From an uncultured Lachnospiraceae bacterium (GTDB lineage Bacteria; Bacillota; Clostridia; Lachnospirales; Lachnospiraceae), in contig CAJTXP010000003.1 of the NCBI GenBank assembly GCA_910583615.1, positions 121,650 to 185,649 on the forward strand: DNA of 64,000 nt. Reading direction: 5' to 3'. Below, piece by piece: positions 50,690 to 62,007 of this stretch. Position numbers and translations under genes: made by a program. The notes under the pieces were generated by a model that worked only from the letters and a program-made list of their open reading frames with translations, was not told where the DNA came from and made no database searches. The stretch's first letter is position 1. Each line of letters opens with the position of its first letter.

Positions 50690-52435
50690 TTATTCCACAT
50701 CCTGGAGCGCGTCCAGATCTTCCTCTCCGGTACGCACTTTGACGACCTTTCCAACGGAGTAGACGAAGATCTTACCGTCTCCGATATGCCCGGTATAGAG
50801 CGCCTTTTTGGCGGTCTCGATCACGGTGTCTACGGGGATATTGCCGACGATGACCTCCACCTTGACTTTCGGCAGGAGGGTTGCATCCAGTTCCACGCCG
50901 CGGTATCTCTCCCCGGCGCCTTTCTGGATGCCGCAGCCCATGACCTGCGTGACGGTCATGCCGGTGACGCCGATCTCGTTCATGGCTTTTCTCAGGACGT
51001 CATATCTGGACAGACGGGATATGATGGACACCTTGTAGATGCCGGTGTCGCCTTTGGGTGCCTTGACCACCTGCACGGCGGCGTCCTTCTGCGCCGGAGA
51101 AGCCGTTACATAATCATCGTTTCCAAGAGCCGTATTCTCATTGATCTCCATGGTCATGGTGTTGGAAATATCCATGATGCTGAAGCCGGCGTATGCGGAC
51201 GGAAGCCCGTGTTCGGTTGCATCCAGGCCGATGATCTCCTCCTGCTCGGAGACGCGCAGGCCCACGGTGGCTTTTATCAGCAGAAATGCAAGGGTGATCG
51301 TCACAGCGGTCCAGGCAATGACCGCCAGCATGCCGAGGATCTGGATGCCCAGCAGTTCCAGCCCACCGCCGTAGAACAGTCCCGTAAGGGTGTCGTTGCC
51401 CGGCGCGGACGTTGTGGCGAACAGGCCGACGGCGACGGTTCCCCACATGCCGTTCAGACAGTGGACGGCTACCGCGCCCACCGGGTCGTCAATGCGCAGC
51501 ACATAGTCCAGAAACCAGACGCCGAATACGACCAGCAGCCCGGATACGATGCCGACGGCTGATGCGCCCGCGCAGTCCGTCACGTCGCAGGAAGCGGTGA
51601 TGCCCACCAGTCCCGCCAGAGAAGCGTTGAGACACATGGATACATCCGGTTTTCCGTATTTGACCCAGGTGAAGACCATGCATACGACTGTTGCGATCGC
51701 CGGAGCCACCGTGGTGGTCAGGAAGATGGAGCCGAGCTGTTCCACGGAAGTGGCTGCCGCGCCGTTGAAGCCGTACCAGCCAAGCCACAGGATGAAGACG
51801 CCGAGGCAGCCGATGGGAAGGTTGTGTCCGGGAAATGCGTTTACTTTGGTGATTTTGCCGGATTTGTCCTTCTCAAATTTGCCGATACGGGGTCCGAGGA
51901 TCTTCGCGCCGATCAGTGCGGAGATCCCTCCCACCATATGGATCGCGCAGGAGCCGGCAAAATCATGGAAGCCCATCTGGGAAAGCCAGCCGCCGCCCCA
52001 GATCCAGTGTGCCTCGATCGGATAGATCAAAGCGGAAATGACGCCGGAATAGATGCAGTAGGACAGAAATTTGGTTCGCTCCGCCATGGCTCCGGAGACG
52101 ATCGTTGCGGTCGTCGCACAGAAGACCAGGTTGAAGACAAAATTGGACCAGTCAAAATCGGCATAGGCGGTAAAAATATCAAATCCCGGTTTTCCGATCA
52201 GTCCCATCATATCCTCGCCCAGCAGAAGGCCGAAGCCGATCAGGATAAATACGATGGTGCCGATACAGAAATCCATCAGGTTTTTCATCAGGATGTTGCC
52301 GGAGTTCTTTGCCCTGGTGAAGCCTGCCTCCACCATGGCAAAACCTGCCTGCATCCAGAACACCAGTGCTGCGCCGATCAGAAACCAGACAGCAAACAGC
52401 TGGCTGTTCAGCGCATTCATCATTTCTTCAGTCAT
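50690..52435 (-). CDS. amt: Ammonium transporter fused to a C-terminal P-II regulatory domain
   Basis: A 581-residue protein. Residues 1-420 are an 11-helix Amt channel: the twin pore His are in AIHMVGG and AVHCLNGMWG, and the Trp/Phe gate residues are around HWIWGGGW. After a linker (about 420-460) comes a complete P-II domain: IYKVSIISRLSRYDVLRKAM, T-loop QKGAGERYRGVEL with the usual modified Tyr, and GHIGDGKIFVYSV. Free P-II blocks Amt when nitrogen is rich; here the regulator is covalently attached. GAGGAGG precedes the ATG. It lies third after glnN and purF on the same strand, behind a hairpin that may attenuate it. Confidence 0.95.
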   Translation of the reverse strand: MTEEMMNALNSQLFAVWFLIGAALVFWMQAGFAMVEAGFTRAKNSGNILMKNLMDFCIGTIVFILIGFGLLLGEDMMGLIGKPGFDIFTAYADFDWSNFVFNLVFCATTATIVSGAMAERTKFLSYCIYSGVISALIYPIEAHWIWGGGWLSQMGFHDFAGSCAIHMVGGISALIGAKILGPRIGKFEKDKSGKITKVNAFPGHNLPIGCLGVFILWLGWYGFNGAAATSVEQLGSIFLTTTVAPAIATVVCMVFTWVKYGKPDVSMCLNASLAGLVGITASCDVTDCAGASAVGIVSGLLVVFGVWFLDYVLRIDDPVGAVAVHCLNGMWGTVAVGLFATTSAPGNDTLTGLFYGGGLELLGIQILGMLAVIAWTAVTITLAFLLIKATVGLRVSEQEEIIGLDATEHGLPSAYAGFSIMDISNTMTMEINENTALGNDDYVTASPAQKDAAVQVVKAPKGDTGIYKVSIISRLSRYDVLRKAMNEIGVTGMTVTQVMGCGIQKGAGERYRGVELDATLLPKVKVEVIVGNIPVDTVIETAKKALYTGHIGDGKIFVYSVGKVVKVRTGEEDLDALQDVE

Positions 52436-52474
52436 AATAGTTCCTCCTCATCTCATATAGAGTTTGATATATAT

Positions 52475-52514
52475 ATAAAAGGAGATACTTCGGGGCACGC
52501 CCGTTCGTATCTCC
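52475..52514 (-). terminator. Hairpin between purF and amt (terminator or attenuator)
   Basis: On the minus strand GGAGATAC and GTATCTCC enclose an inner GGGC/GCCC pair and are followed by TTTTATATATAT. It lies between purF and amt and can reduce read-through into amt. Confidence 0.65.
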
Positions 52515-52568
52515 TTCGATATCGCTTACGTGTAAAGGCCGGTTTTATGGAAACGGTCCGGTCGGTTT

Positions 52569-53993
52569 TTATAGTTTCTGCGGATCCTGGCTCTGCAGGG
52601 CGGAGGATACGCTCATCGGATATCGGCCGTCGAAGCATGCCGTACAGAGCGGCAGCCCGTCAACCGTGGAAGGCAGATCCTCCACCCGCATGTAGCCCAG
52701 AGAATCGGCGCCGATGAGCTGCCGGATCTCTTCCGTGGAATGGGAGGCAGCCAGAAGCTGGCGGTTGGACGGAATATCGGTTCCAAAATAACAGGGATGG
52801 AGAAAGGGCGGAGAGCTGATCCGCACATGTACCTTTCCCGCGCCTGCCTGTTTCAGCAGGCGGATGAGATTGGCAATGGTGGTTCCCCGTACGATGGAAT
52901 CGTCCACCAGGACGATATCCTTTCCCCTGACGGCCTGCTCCAGGACGCTCAGCTTCAGCCGGACGCCGGATTCCCGTTCCTTCTGGGTCGGTTTGATAAA
53001 GGTCCTTCCTACATAGCTGTTTTTGTAAAACGCTAGCCCGAAAGGAATGCCGGACTGCTCCGCAAAGCCCTGGGCGGCAGTGATGCCGGAGTCGGGAACC
53101 CCTGTAACCAGGTCCGCCTGTGCCGGATATGCCTTCGCCAGAGCGGCGCCCGCCTTTTTCCGGGAAAGGTAGACCGGAACGCCGTCCAGCGTACTGTCGA
53201 GTCTGGCAAAATAGATGTATTCAAAAATGCAGTGGGCGTGCAGTTCCTGCTGCATTCCCATGTCGGAAGCAATTCCGTTTCTGGAAACCGTCACGATCTC
53301 TCCAGGACGGATATCCCGCAGAAACCGGGCGCCGACGGCAGTCAGCGCACAGCTTTCGGAGGCGATCATATAGGAATTTCCTTTTTTTCCCAGACAGAGG
53401 GGCTTCAGTCCCAGCGGGTCCCGCACGCCGATGAGCTTCCTTGGGCTGGCGATGACCAGCCCGTAGGCGCCCTTTAACCTGGAAGCGGTTTTTCGGATCG
53501 CTTCCTCGACGGTTTTGGTATGTACCCGTGCCCGTGCGATCTCATAGGCGATGACCTCCGAGTCTGTCGTAGTCTGGAAGATGGCTCCGGTTCGGGCAAG
53601 CTCCTCCCGAAGTTCTTCCGTATTTACCAGATTGCCGTTGTGTGCCAGCGCCAGCGTGCCCTTGATGTAATTCAGTACCAGAGGCTGCGCGTTGTTCAGA
53701 CTGGTTTCTCCAGTGGTGGAATAACGGACATGCCCGACTCCCAGGTTCCCTTTCAGCTCTGTCAATGTGCGTTCTTTGAATACTTCATGCACCAGTCCCA
53801 TGCCTTTGTGAACATTCATATTCCCTTTGGGGCCAACGGTATCGCATACGGCGATCCCGCAGGATTCCTGCCCCCGGTGCTGGAGGGAAGCCAGGCCGTA
53901 ACAGATGGTGCCTGCGGCCTCCTCTCCGTCCGGGTTGAAAATTCCGAATACGCCGCATGCTTCCTTGATTCGTTCTGCTGCTGTCTGATCCAT
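52569..53993 (-). CDS. purF: Amidophosphoribosyltransferase
   Basis: A 474-residue enzyme making 5-phosphoribosylamine from PRPP and glutamine, the first purine step. A 12-residue propeptide precedes the catalytic Cys13 in EACGVFGIF. The glutaminase domain has RGQESCGIAV and GHVRYSTTG. The PRPP loop is VLVDDSIVRGTT near 345. Cysteines in HPCYFG and LCTACF fit the 4Fe-4S cluster of Bacillus-type PurF. The gene follows glnN by 11 bases, so the glutamine maker and a glutamine user share a transcript. The protein should be oxygen-sensitive. Confidence 0.96.
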   Translation of the reverse strand: MDQTAAERIKEACGVFGIFNPDGEEAAGTICYGLASLQHRGQESCGIAVCDTVGPKGNMNVHKGMGLVHEVFKERTLTELKGNLGVGHVRYSTTGETSLNNAQPLVLNYIKGTLALAHNGNLVNTEELREELARTGAIFQTTTDSEVIAYEIARARVHTKTVEEAIRKTASRLKGAYGLVIASPRKLIGVRDPLGLKPLCLGKKGNSYMIASESCALTAVGARFLRDIRPGEIVTVSRNGIASDMGMQQELHAHCIFEYIYFARLDSTLDGVPVYLSRKKAGAALAKAYPAQADLVTGVPDSGITAAQGFAEQSGIPFGLAFYKNSYVGRTFIKPTQKERESGVRLKLSVLEQAVRGKDIVLVDDSIVRGTTIANLIRLLKQAGAGKVHVRISSPPFLHPCYFGTDIPSNRQLLAASHSTEEIRQLIGADSLGYMRVEDLPSTVDGLPLCTACFDGRYPMSVSSALQSQDPQKL

Positions 53994-54004
53994 GGATCTT
54001 TTCC

Positions 54005-56104
<2,100 letters not shown>

Positions 56105-56151
56105 AGTGTGATCTCCTTTCTGAGACGCACGGCGTATGCTGCCATGCGGAT

Positions 56152-56192
56152 AAAAAAAGAAAAGGCGCCCTGGAATCATCCAAAGCGCCTTT
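56152..56192 (-). terminator. Intrinsic terminator in the glnN leader (attenuator)
   Basis: On the minus strand AAAGGCGC (56192-56185) pairs with GCGCCTTT (56168-56161), with an inner TGGA/TCCA pair, followed by TCTTTTTTT. It starts only about eight bases after the predicted start of transcription and lies before the glnN ribosome binding site, so it must be bypassed for expression. Confidence 0.8.
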
Positions 56193-56206
56193 GCTTTACG
56201 AGCAGT

Positions 56207-56234
56207 AGTATACACGTATTTCAGAAAATGTCAA
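56207..56234 (-). promoter_or_regulatory. glnN promoter
   Basis: On the minus strand: TTGACA (56234-56229), a 16-bp spacer and TATACT (56212-56207). Confidence 0.78.
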
Positions 56235-56265
56235 GACCTATTTTGAAAAATACTGTAAAAATCCG

Positions 56266-57009
56266 TCAGCCCTTTATTTTCTTCAGTTCTTCTTCGCTGC
56301 AGCCGGAAAGCCGGATGATTTCCTGGTCGGGGGTGTTCTGACTGATCATATTGCGGATGATCTGGCTGCGTCCCTCCGCCAGTCCTACAGTCCGTCCCTC
56401 GGCCAGTCCTTCCGCTCGCCCTTCTGCCAGCCCTTCCGCTCGTCCCTCCGCCAGCCCTTCTTTTCTTGCTTCTGCCCGTTCATAGGCTTTCCATGCTTTT
56501 TCATCCCGGATCTGCTTCAGGTGCGCTTCGTAGCGTATCCGCAGCCGGCGGCTCAGGCTCATCTCTCTTACTTCTCTGATCACTTCCAGTATGCCTGGAT
56601 TTTTTGTTCGAATCATCTCCAGATCCTCCTCACAGTCTGCCCGGAAAAACCGGAGCCATTCTTCGACAGTTCCGTTCTCCTTCAGTTTTTTCTTAAGCTC
56701 CAGGATATGGATCTCCAGTACATCGGAAAACACATATCCCTGTCCGTCACGAAGACAATACACATGATGATATTCTTTCCGGCTTGTCAGGTTAAAATCC
56801 AGAATACTGATGGACACGCATTTTTTTAACAGAGCATAATCTTCTCCGCTCTTCATGTCTTCTGTATAGAGTTTCGCAAGATAAAAGAGCTGGCGTCTGT
56901 CCCAGTATGCATAGTGCTTTATCTGGAGCTCGATATTGATTTTTGTATTGTCATTCATTTCTGCCAGAACATCCAGAATTCCCTGCTTCTGCCTCCTTTG
57001 AAGTACCAA
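56266..57009 (-). pseudogene. Rpn / PD-(D/E)XK-type transposase-like gene, N-terminally truncated
   Basis: The 247-codon frame begins in the middle of the nuclease domain: KQGILDVLAEMNDNTKINIELQI is the catalytic D-(x)-E-x-Q region of recombination-promoting (Rpn) nucleases. The usual N-terminal 50 or more residues are missing and the frame opens at a TTG-like start with no ribosome binding site. The C-terminal part has three tandem EGLAEGRA units (24-bp DNA repeats) and then the usual helical tail. I regard it as a decayed copy. A shortened functional protein starting internally cannot be excluded. Confidence 0.65.
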
Positions 57010-57246
57010 AGAGAACGGCGGAATGTTTGATTATCCTTATTATATCCGTTCCTTTGACATTGCTCAATATTTATTTTCAGGTTCTGGAAATTTTCGGCGA
57101 TTTGCCGAAAAAGATATGAGGCAGACAACAGCTGCCTTCTATTGACACAGTATCAGAAAAAATACAGATTGTCAATGTTTTGATAAAAAATAAGGCGGCA
57201 TTACGATCTGTTTGAAAATCAGGGCCGGTCCTCTGTAAAAAAGTAT

Positions 57247-57275
57247 TTGACAAATAAAGAAGAAACAGGCATAAT
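57247..57275 (+). promoter_or_regulatory. gltB promoter
   Basis: TTGACA (57247-57252), a 17-bp spacer and CATAAT (57270-57275); near-consensus. Confidence 0.8.
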
Positions 57276-57290
57276 GATAGCGTTAATAAG

Positions 57291-57335
57291 CTGACAAGGG
57301 AGTCAGGAATCCGTGGGGATCCTGGCTCTTTTTTT
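57291..57335 (+). terminator. Terminator in the gltB leader with an overlapping antiterminator hairpin
   Basis: GAGTCAGGA (57300-57308) pairs with TCCTGGCTC (57320-57328), then seven T. It lies 17 bases after the predicted start site and 110 bases before gltB. The 5' arm can instead pair upstream: CTGAC (57291-57295) with GTCAG (57302-57306) around the six-base loop AAGGGA. The two folds exclude each other, the layout of a regulated attenuator. Confidence 0.78.
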
Positions 57336-57444
57336 GTGCACAGGGGCGTATACCAAACATGGGCTGCCATGCGGCAGGGTCCCTGCGCGGCGGGCAGAGG
57401 AAGGAGCTTCCCTGCACGATTCTGATTTACAGGAGGAGCACATT

Positions 57445-60400
57445 ATGGACAGAAATGCGGTTATGGAGAACCAGGGCCTGTACCGACAGCAGTTCGAACA
57501 TGAGAACTGCGGAATCGGCGCAATCGTCAACAGCAGAGGGATCAAGAGCCACCAGACGGTTGAAAACGCACTGCGGATCGTGGAAAATCTGGAGCACAGG
57601 GCAGGAAAGGATGCAGAAGGAAAGACCGGGGACGGCGTGGGAATCCTCCTGCAGATTTCCCATTCCTTTTTTAAGAAGGTCTGCGTTCAGGAAGGGATTT
57701 CCATCGGAGATGAGCGGGAGTACGGCATCGCGCAGCTTTTTTTCCCGCAGGATGAACTGAAATGCAATCAGGCAAAGAAGATGTTTGAGATCATTGTGGA
57801 AAAGGAAGGCATGGAATTTCTGGGATTCCGGGAAGTGCCGGTGCATGCGGATGTTCTGGGGCATAAGGCGAAGGAGTGCATGCCCCATATTGTCCAGGCG
57901 TTTATCCGGAAACCGGAGCAGGTGGAAAAGGGGCTGGAATTTGACCGGAAGCTGTATATTGCCCGCAGGGTATTCGAGCAGAGCAATGACAATACCTATG
58001 TGGTATCCATGTCCAGCCGTACGATTGTCTATAAAGGCATGTTCCTGGTGGGACAGCTTCGGACCTTTTTTGAGGATCTGCAGGACCCGGCGTATGAGTC
58101 CGCCATTGCCATGGTCCATTCCCGGTTCAGCACCAACACGAATCCAAGCTGGGAGCGGGCGCATCCCAACCGTTTTATCGTGCACAACGGCGAGATCAAT
58201 ACGATCCGGGGAAATGCGGATAAAATGCTGGCAAGAGAGGAGACCATGGAATCCGGCCATCTGAAAGAAGAGCTGCACAAGATTCTCCCGGTGGTGGATA
58301 CCAACGGTTCCGATTCCGCCATGCTGGACAATACGTTGGAATTTCTGGTGATGAGCGGTATGGAGCTCCCGCTGGCGGTCATGATTACCATTCCGGAGCC
58401 CTGGAGCAACAACCAGACGCTCTCCCAGGATGAACGGGATTTTTATCAGTATTACGCCACCATGATGGAGCCCTGGGACGGGCCGGCCTCCATCGTCTTC
58501 TCGGACGGAGACGTGATGGGAGCGGTACTGGACCGGAACGGCCTGCGTCCCTCCCGCTATTATGTGCTGAAAAACGGCGATCTGGTCCTGTCCTCCGAAG
58601 TGGGCGTGCTGGATGTGCCGGAGGAGGAGATTGTCCTGAAGGAACGCCTTCATCCGGGAAAAGTGCTTCTGGTGGATACGGTGCAGGGAAAAATCATGCA
58701 GGACGAGGAGCTGAAGGCGCTTTATACGGTCAGCCAGCCCTATGGGGAATGGCTGGACAGCAATCTGGTGGAGCTTAAAGATCTGAAGATCCCCAACATC
58801 CGTGTGGAGGAATATGAGTCCGTCAGGCGCAGACAACTTCAGAAGGCATTCGGCTATACATACGAGGAATACAAAAATTCCATCCGGACCATGGCGCTGA
58901 ACGGAGGGGAATCCATCACGGCCATGGGCGTGGATACGCCGCTGGCGGTCCTTTCTGAGAAAAAACGTCCATTGTTTGACTATTTTAAACAGCTGTTTGC
59001 CCAGGTGACCAATCCGCCTATCGACGCCATCCGGGAGGAAATCGTGACCAGCACGGCAGTTTATGTGGGAAAAAGAGGCAACCTTCTGGAGGAAAAAGCG
59101 GAAAACTGTCAGGTACTGAAGATCAACAATCCGATTCTGACCAACACGGATATGCTGAAGATCAAGAAGATGAAGAAAGACGGCTTCCGCGTGGCAGTGG
59201 TGCCGATCATTTATTATAAGAGCGCAAGGCTGGAGCGAGCCATCGACCGCCTGTTCGTAGAGGTGGATAAGGCGTACCGGGACGGCGCAAATATTCTGGT
59301 GCTCTCGGACCGGGGCGTGGATGAGAACCATGTGCCGATTCCGTCGCTTCTGGCGGTGTCAGCAGTCCATCAGCATCTGGTTAACACGAAGAAACAGACG
59401 TCCATGTCGCTGATTCTGGAGTCCGGCGAGCCCAGAGAGGTCCATCATTTCGCCACGCTGCTGGGTTACGGCGCCTGCGCGGTGAACCCTTATCTGGCGC
59501 TTGATACGATCCATGAGCTGATCGAGGAGAAGCTGCTGGACAAGGACTATTATGCGGCTGTGGACGATTACAATGCCGCGGTTCTTCACGGTATTGTCAA
59601 GATTGCTTCCAAGATGGGAATTTCTACCATCCAGTCCTATCAGGGCGCAAAGATTTTTGAAGCCATCGGTATTTCCAGAGAGGTAACGGAGAAATATTTT
59701 TCCGGAACCGTCAGCCGGGTGGGCGGCATCACCATGGAAGATATTGCGGAGCAGGTGGACTATTACCATTCCAAAGCGTTCGATCCCCTGGGGCTGGAGA
59801 CCGACCTGACCCTCGACAGCCTTGGCAAACACAAAAGACGCAGCGGCGGGGAGGAACACCGATACAACCCACAGACCATCCATTTACTGCAGCAGTCCGC
59901 GTGGAACGGAGATTACGGATTGTTTAAACAGTATACGCAGAAGGTGGATGAGGAACAGAGCGGATACCTTCGGAGCCTGATGGATTTCCGGTATCCGGCG
60001 CAGCCGCTTCCCATTGAGGAAGTGGAAAGCGTGGATGAGATCGTGAAGCGGTTCAAGACCGGCGCCATGTCCTACGGTTCCATTTCTCAGGAAGCCCATG
60101 AGACCCTTGCCGTCGCCATGAACCATCTCCACGGAAAATCCAACACCGGCGAAGGCGGCGAGAGCGACGAGAGACTGGACTCCGCAGGCAGCAGCGAGGA
60201 CCGCTGTTCCGCCATCAAGCAGGTGGCGTCCGCCCGTTTCGGCGTGACCAGCCGCTATCTGGTGAGCGCGCAGGAAATCCAGATCAAGATGGCCCAGGGA
60301 GCAAAGCCGGGCGAGGGCGGGCATCTGCCGGCCAGGAAAGTATACCCGTGGATCGCCAGGACCAGGCATTCCACGCCCGGCGTGAGCCTGATCTCTCCGC

Positions 60401-62004
60401 CGCCCCATCATGACATCTATTCCATCGAGGATCTGGCGCAGCTGATCTATGACCTGAAAAATGCCAATCAATACGCCAGGATCTCCGTGAAGCTGGTGTC
60501 CGAGGCCGGCGTGGGGACCGTGGCGGCGGGCGTGGCAAAGGCGGGCGCCCAGGTAATCCTGATCTCCGGGTATGACGGAGGCACCGGCGCGGCTCCGGAG
60601 AGCTCCATCCACAACGCGGGACTTCCGTGGGAGCTGGGACTTGCGGAGACCCATCAGACGCTTCTGAAAAACGGGCTGCGGGGCCGGGTCCGCATCGAGA
60701 CCGACGGAAAGCTCATGAGCGGCCGGGACGTGGCCATCGCCGCGCTTCTGGGAGCGGAAGAATTCGGTTTTGCCACGGCTCCTCTGGTGACCATGGGCTG
60801 CGTGATGATGCGTGTCTGCAACCTGGATACCTGTCCGGTGGGCGTGGCGACCCAGAATCCGGAGCTTCGGAAACGGTTTAAGGGCAAACCGGAATACGTG
60901 GAGAACTTCATGCGGTTTATCGCACAGGAGCTGCGGGAATATATGGCGAAGCTGGGAGTGCGCACCATTGACGAGATGGTCGGAAGGACGGAACTTCTGA
61001 AGATCCGGGAGGATGCGGTGTCTCCCATGGCGCCGAAGATGGATCTGTCCCAGATTCTGTCAAACGCCTTCCGGACAGAGACGGCGGATGTAATCTTCCA
61101 GCCTTCCAAAGTCTTTGATTTTCAGCTGGAGAAGACGCTGGATGAAAAGGTTCTTTTGAAAAAGCTGAAGACGGCGGTGGAAAAAGGAACGGAAGCTTCC
61201 GTGGATCTCAAGGTGGGAAATACGGACCGTACCTTCGGCACGCTTCTGGGTGCCGAGATCACCAGATGTCATAAGGACGGACTTCCGGAAGATACGATCA
61301 CGGTCCGCTGTACGGGAGCCGGCGGACAGAGTTTCGGCGCGTTTATCCCGAAGGGACTGACCATCACGCTGTGCGGGGATACGAACGACTATTACGGAAA
61401 AGGGCTTTCCGGCGGGAAGCTGGTCGTATATCCGCCGAAGAACAGAGGATATCAGGCGGAAGAAAACATCATCGCAGGAAATGTGGCGCTGTACGGGGCG
61501 ACCAGCGGTAAGGCGTTCATAAACGGCGTTGCCGGAGAACGTTTTGCAGTCCGGAACTCCGGCGCTTACGCGGTGGTGGAGGGCGTAGGCGAGCACGGCT
61601 GCGAATATATGACCGGCGGCCGGGTCGTCGTCCTTGGAAAGACCGGCAAAAACTTCGCGGCGGGTATGAGCGGCGGGATCGCCTATGTGCTGGATGAAGA
61701 CAGCCACCTGTATCGGAACCTGAACAAAGACATGATTTCCATCGAAAAGGTGGAGAACAAGTATGACATTCAGGAGCTGAAAGGCATGATTCAGGAACAT
61801 GTGGACGCGACCGGTTCCGAACGGGGTGCGTGGATCCTGGAGCGCTTTGACGAATATCTTCCGAAGTTCAAGAAGATCATTCCGTATGATTATAAGAAGA
61901 TGATCGCCCTGTCCTCCCGTCTGGAAGAAAAGGGAATGAGTACGGAGCAGGCGCAGATGGAAGCGTTTTATGAGAATTTTCAGTCAAAGGAAACGGAGGA
62001 GTGA
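57445..62004 (+). CDS. gltB: Glutamate synthase, large subunit
   Basis: A 1519-residue large subunit of GOGAT. It takes glutamine plus 2-oxoglutarate to two glutamates. Start ATG 57445 has AGGAGGAG upstream; the extended frame from 57313 runs through the leader terminator. After a 21-residue propeptide the catalytic Cys22 lies in ENCGIGAI. The synthase domain carries GEGGES at about residue 900, and the 3Fe-4S cluster cysteines are in MGCVMMRVCNLDTCPVG. The C-terminal GXGXG beta-helix is complete. It is coupled to gltD, three bases downstream, and with glnN forms the GS/GOGAT cycle. Confidence 0.96.
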   Translation: MDRNAVMENQGLYRQQFEHENCGIGAIVNSRGIKSHQTVENALRIVENLEHRAGKDAEGKTGDGVGILLQISHSFFKKVCVQEGISIGDEREYGIAQLFFPQDELKCNQAKKMFEIIVEKEGMEFLGFREVPVHADVLGHKAKECMPHIVQAFIRKPEQVEKGLEFDRKLYIARRVFEQSNDNTYVVSMSSRTIVYKGMFLVGQLRTFFEDLQDPAYESAIAMVHSRFSTNTNPSWERAHPNRFIVHNGEINTIRGNADKMLAREETMESGHLKEELHKILPVVDTNGSDSAMLDNTLEFLVMSGMELPLAVMITIPEPWSNNQTLSQDERDFYQYYATMMEPWDGPASIVFSDGDVMGAVLDRNGLRPSRYYVLKNGDLVLSSEVGVLDVPEEEIVLKERLHPGKVLLVDTVQGKIMQDEELKALYTVSQPYGEWLDSNLVELKDLKIPNIRVEEYESVRRRQLQKAFGYTYEEYKNSIRTMALNGGESITAMGVDTPLAVLSEKKRPLFDYFKQLFAQVTNPPIDAIREEIVTSTAVYVGKRGNLLEEKAENCQVLKINNPILTNTDMLKIKKMKKDGFRVAVVPIIYYKSARLERAIDRLFVEVDKAYRDGANILVLSDRGVDENHVPIPSLLAVSAVHQHLVNTKKQTSMSLILESGEPREVHHFATLLGYGACAVNPYLALDTIHELIEEKLLDKDYYAAVDDYNAAVLHGIVKIASKMGISTIQSYQGAKIFEAIGISREVTEKYFSGTVSRVGGITMEDIAEQVDYYHSKAFDPLGLETDLTLDSLGKHKRRSGGEEHRYNPQTIHLLQQSAWNGDYGLFKQYTQKVDEEQSGYLRSLMDFRYPAQPLPIEEVESVDEIVKRFKTGAMSYGSISQEAHETLAVAMNHLHGKSNTGEGGESDERLDSAGSSEDRCSAIKQVASARFGVTSRYLVSAQEIQIKMAQGAKPGEGGHLPARKVYPWIARTRHSTPGVSLISPPPHHDIYSIEDLAQLIYDLKNANQYARISVKLVSEAGVGTVAAGVAKAGAQVILISGYDGGTGAAPESSIHNAGLPWELGLAETHQTLLKNGLRGRVRIETDGKLMSGRDVAIAALLGAEEFGFATAPLVTMGCVMMRVCNLDTCPVGVATQNPELRKRFKGKPEYVENFMRFIAQELREYMAKLGVRTIDEMVGRTELLKIREDAVSPMAPKMDLSQILSNAFRTETADVIFQPSKVFDFQLEKTLDEKVLLKKLKTAVEKGTEASVDLKVGNTDRTFGTLLGAEITRCHKDGLPEDTITVRCTGAGGQSFGAFIPKGLTITLCGDTNDYYGKGLSGGKLVVYPPKNRGYQAEENIIAGNVALYGATSGKAFINGVAGERFAVRNSGAYAVVEGVGEHGCEYMTGGRVVVLGKTGKNFAAGMSGGIAYVLDEDSHLYRNLNKDMISIEKVENKYDIQELKGMIQEHVDATGSERGAWILERFDEYLPKFKKIIPYDYKKMIALSSRLEEKGMSTEQAQMEAFYENFQSKETEE

Positions 62005-62007
62005 GAG

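Noticed and set aside
56411..56460. Short tandem repeats within the Rpn-type gene as a CRISPR-like or regulatory array
   Set aside because: They are in-frame codon repeats (EGLAEGRA) inside a coding remnant.
57291..57335. ANTAR dual-hairpin site in the gltB leader
   Set aside because: Only one hexaloop hairpin with A1/G4 fits; the second required hairpin would lie upstream of the predicted start site.
57427..59331. Minus-strand 634-codon frame opposite gltB
   Set aside because: Shadow frame; gltB has all catalytic motifs and an upstream promoter.
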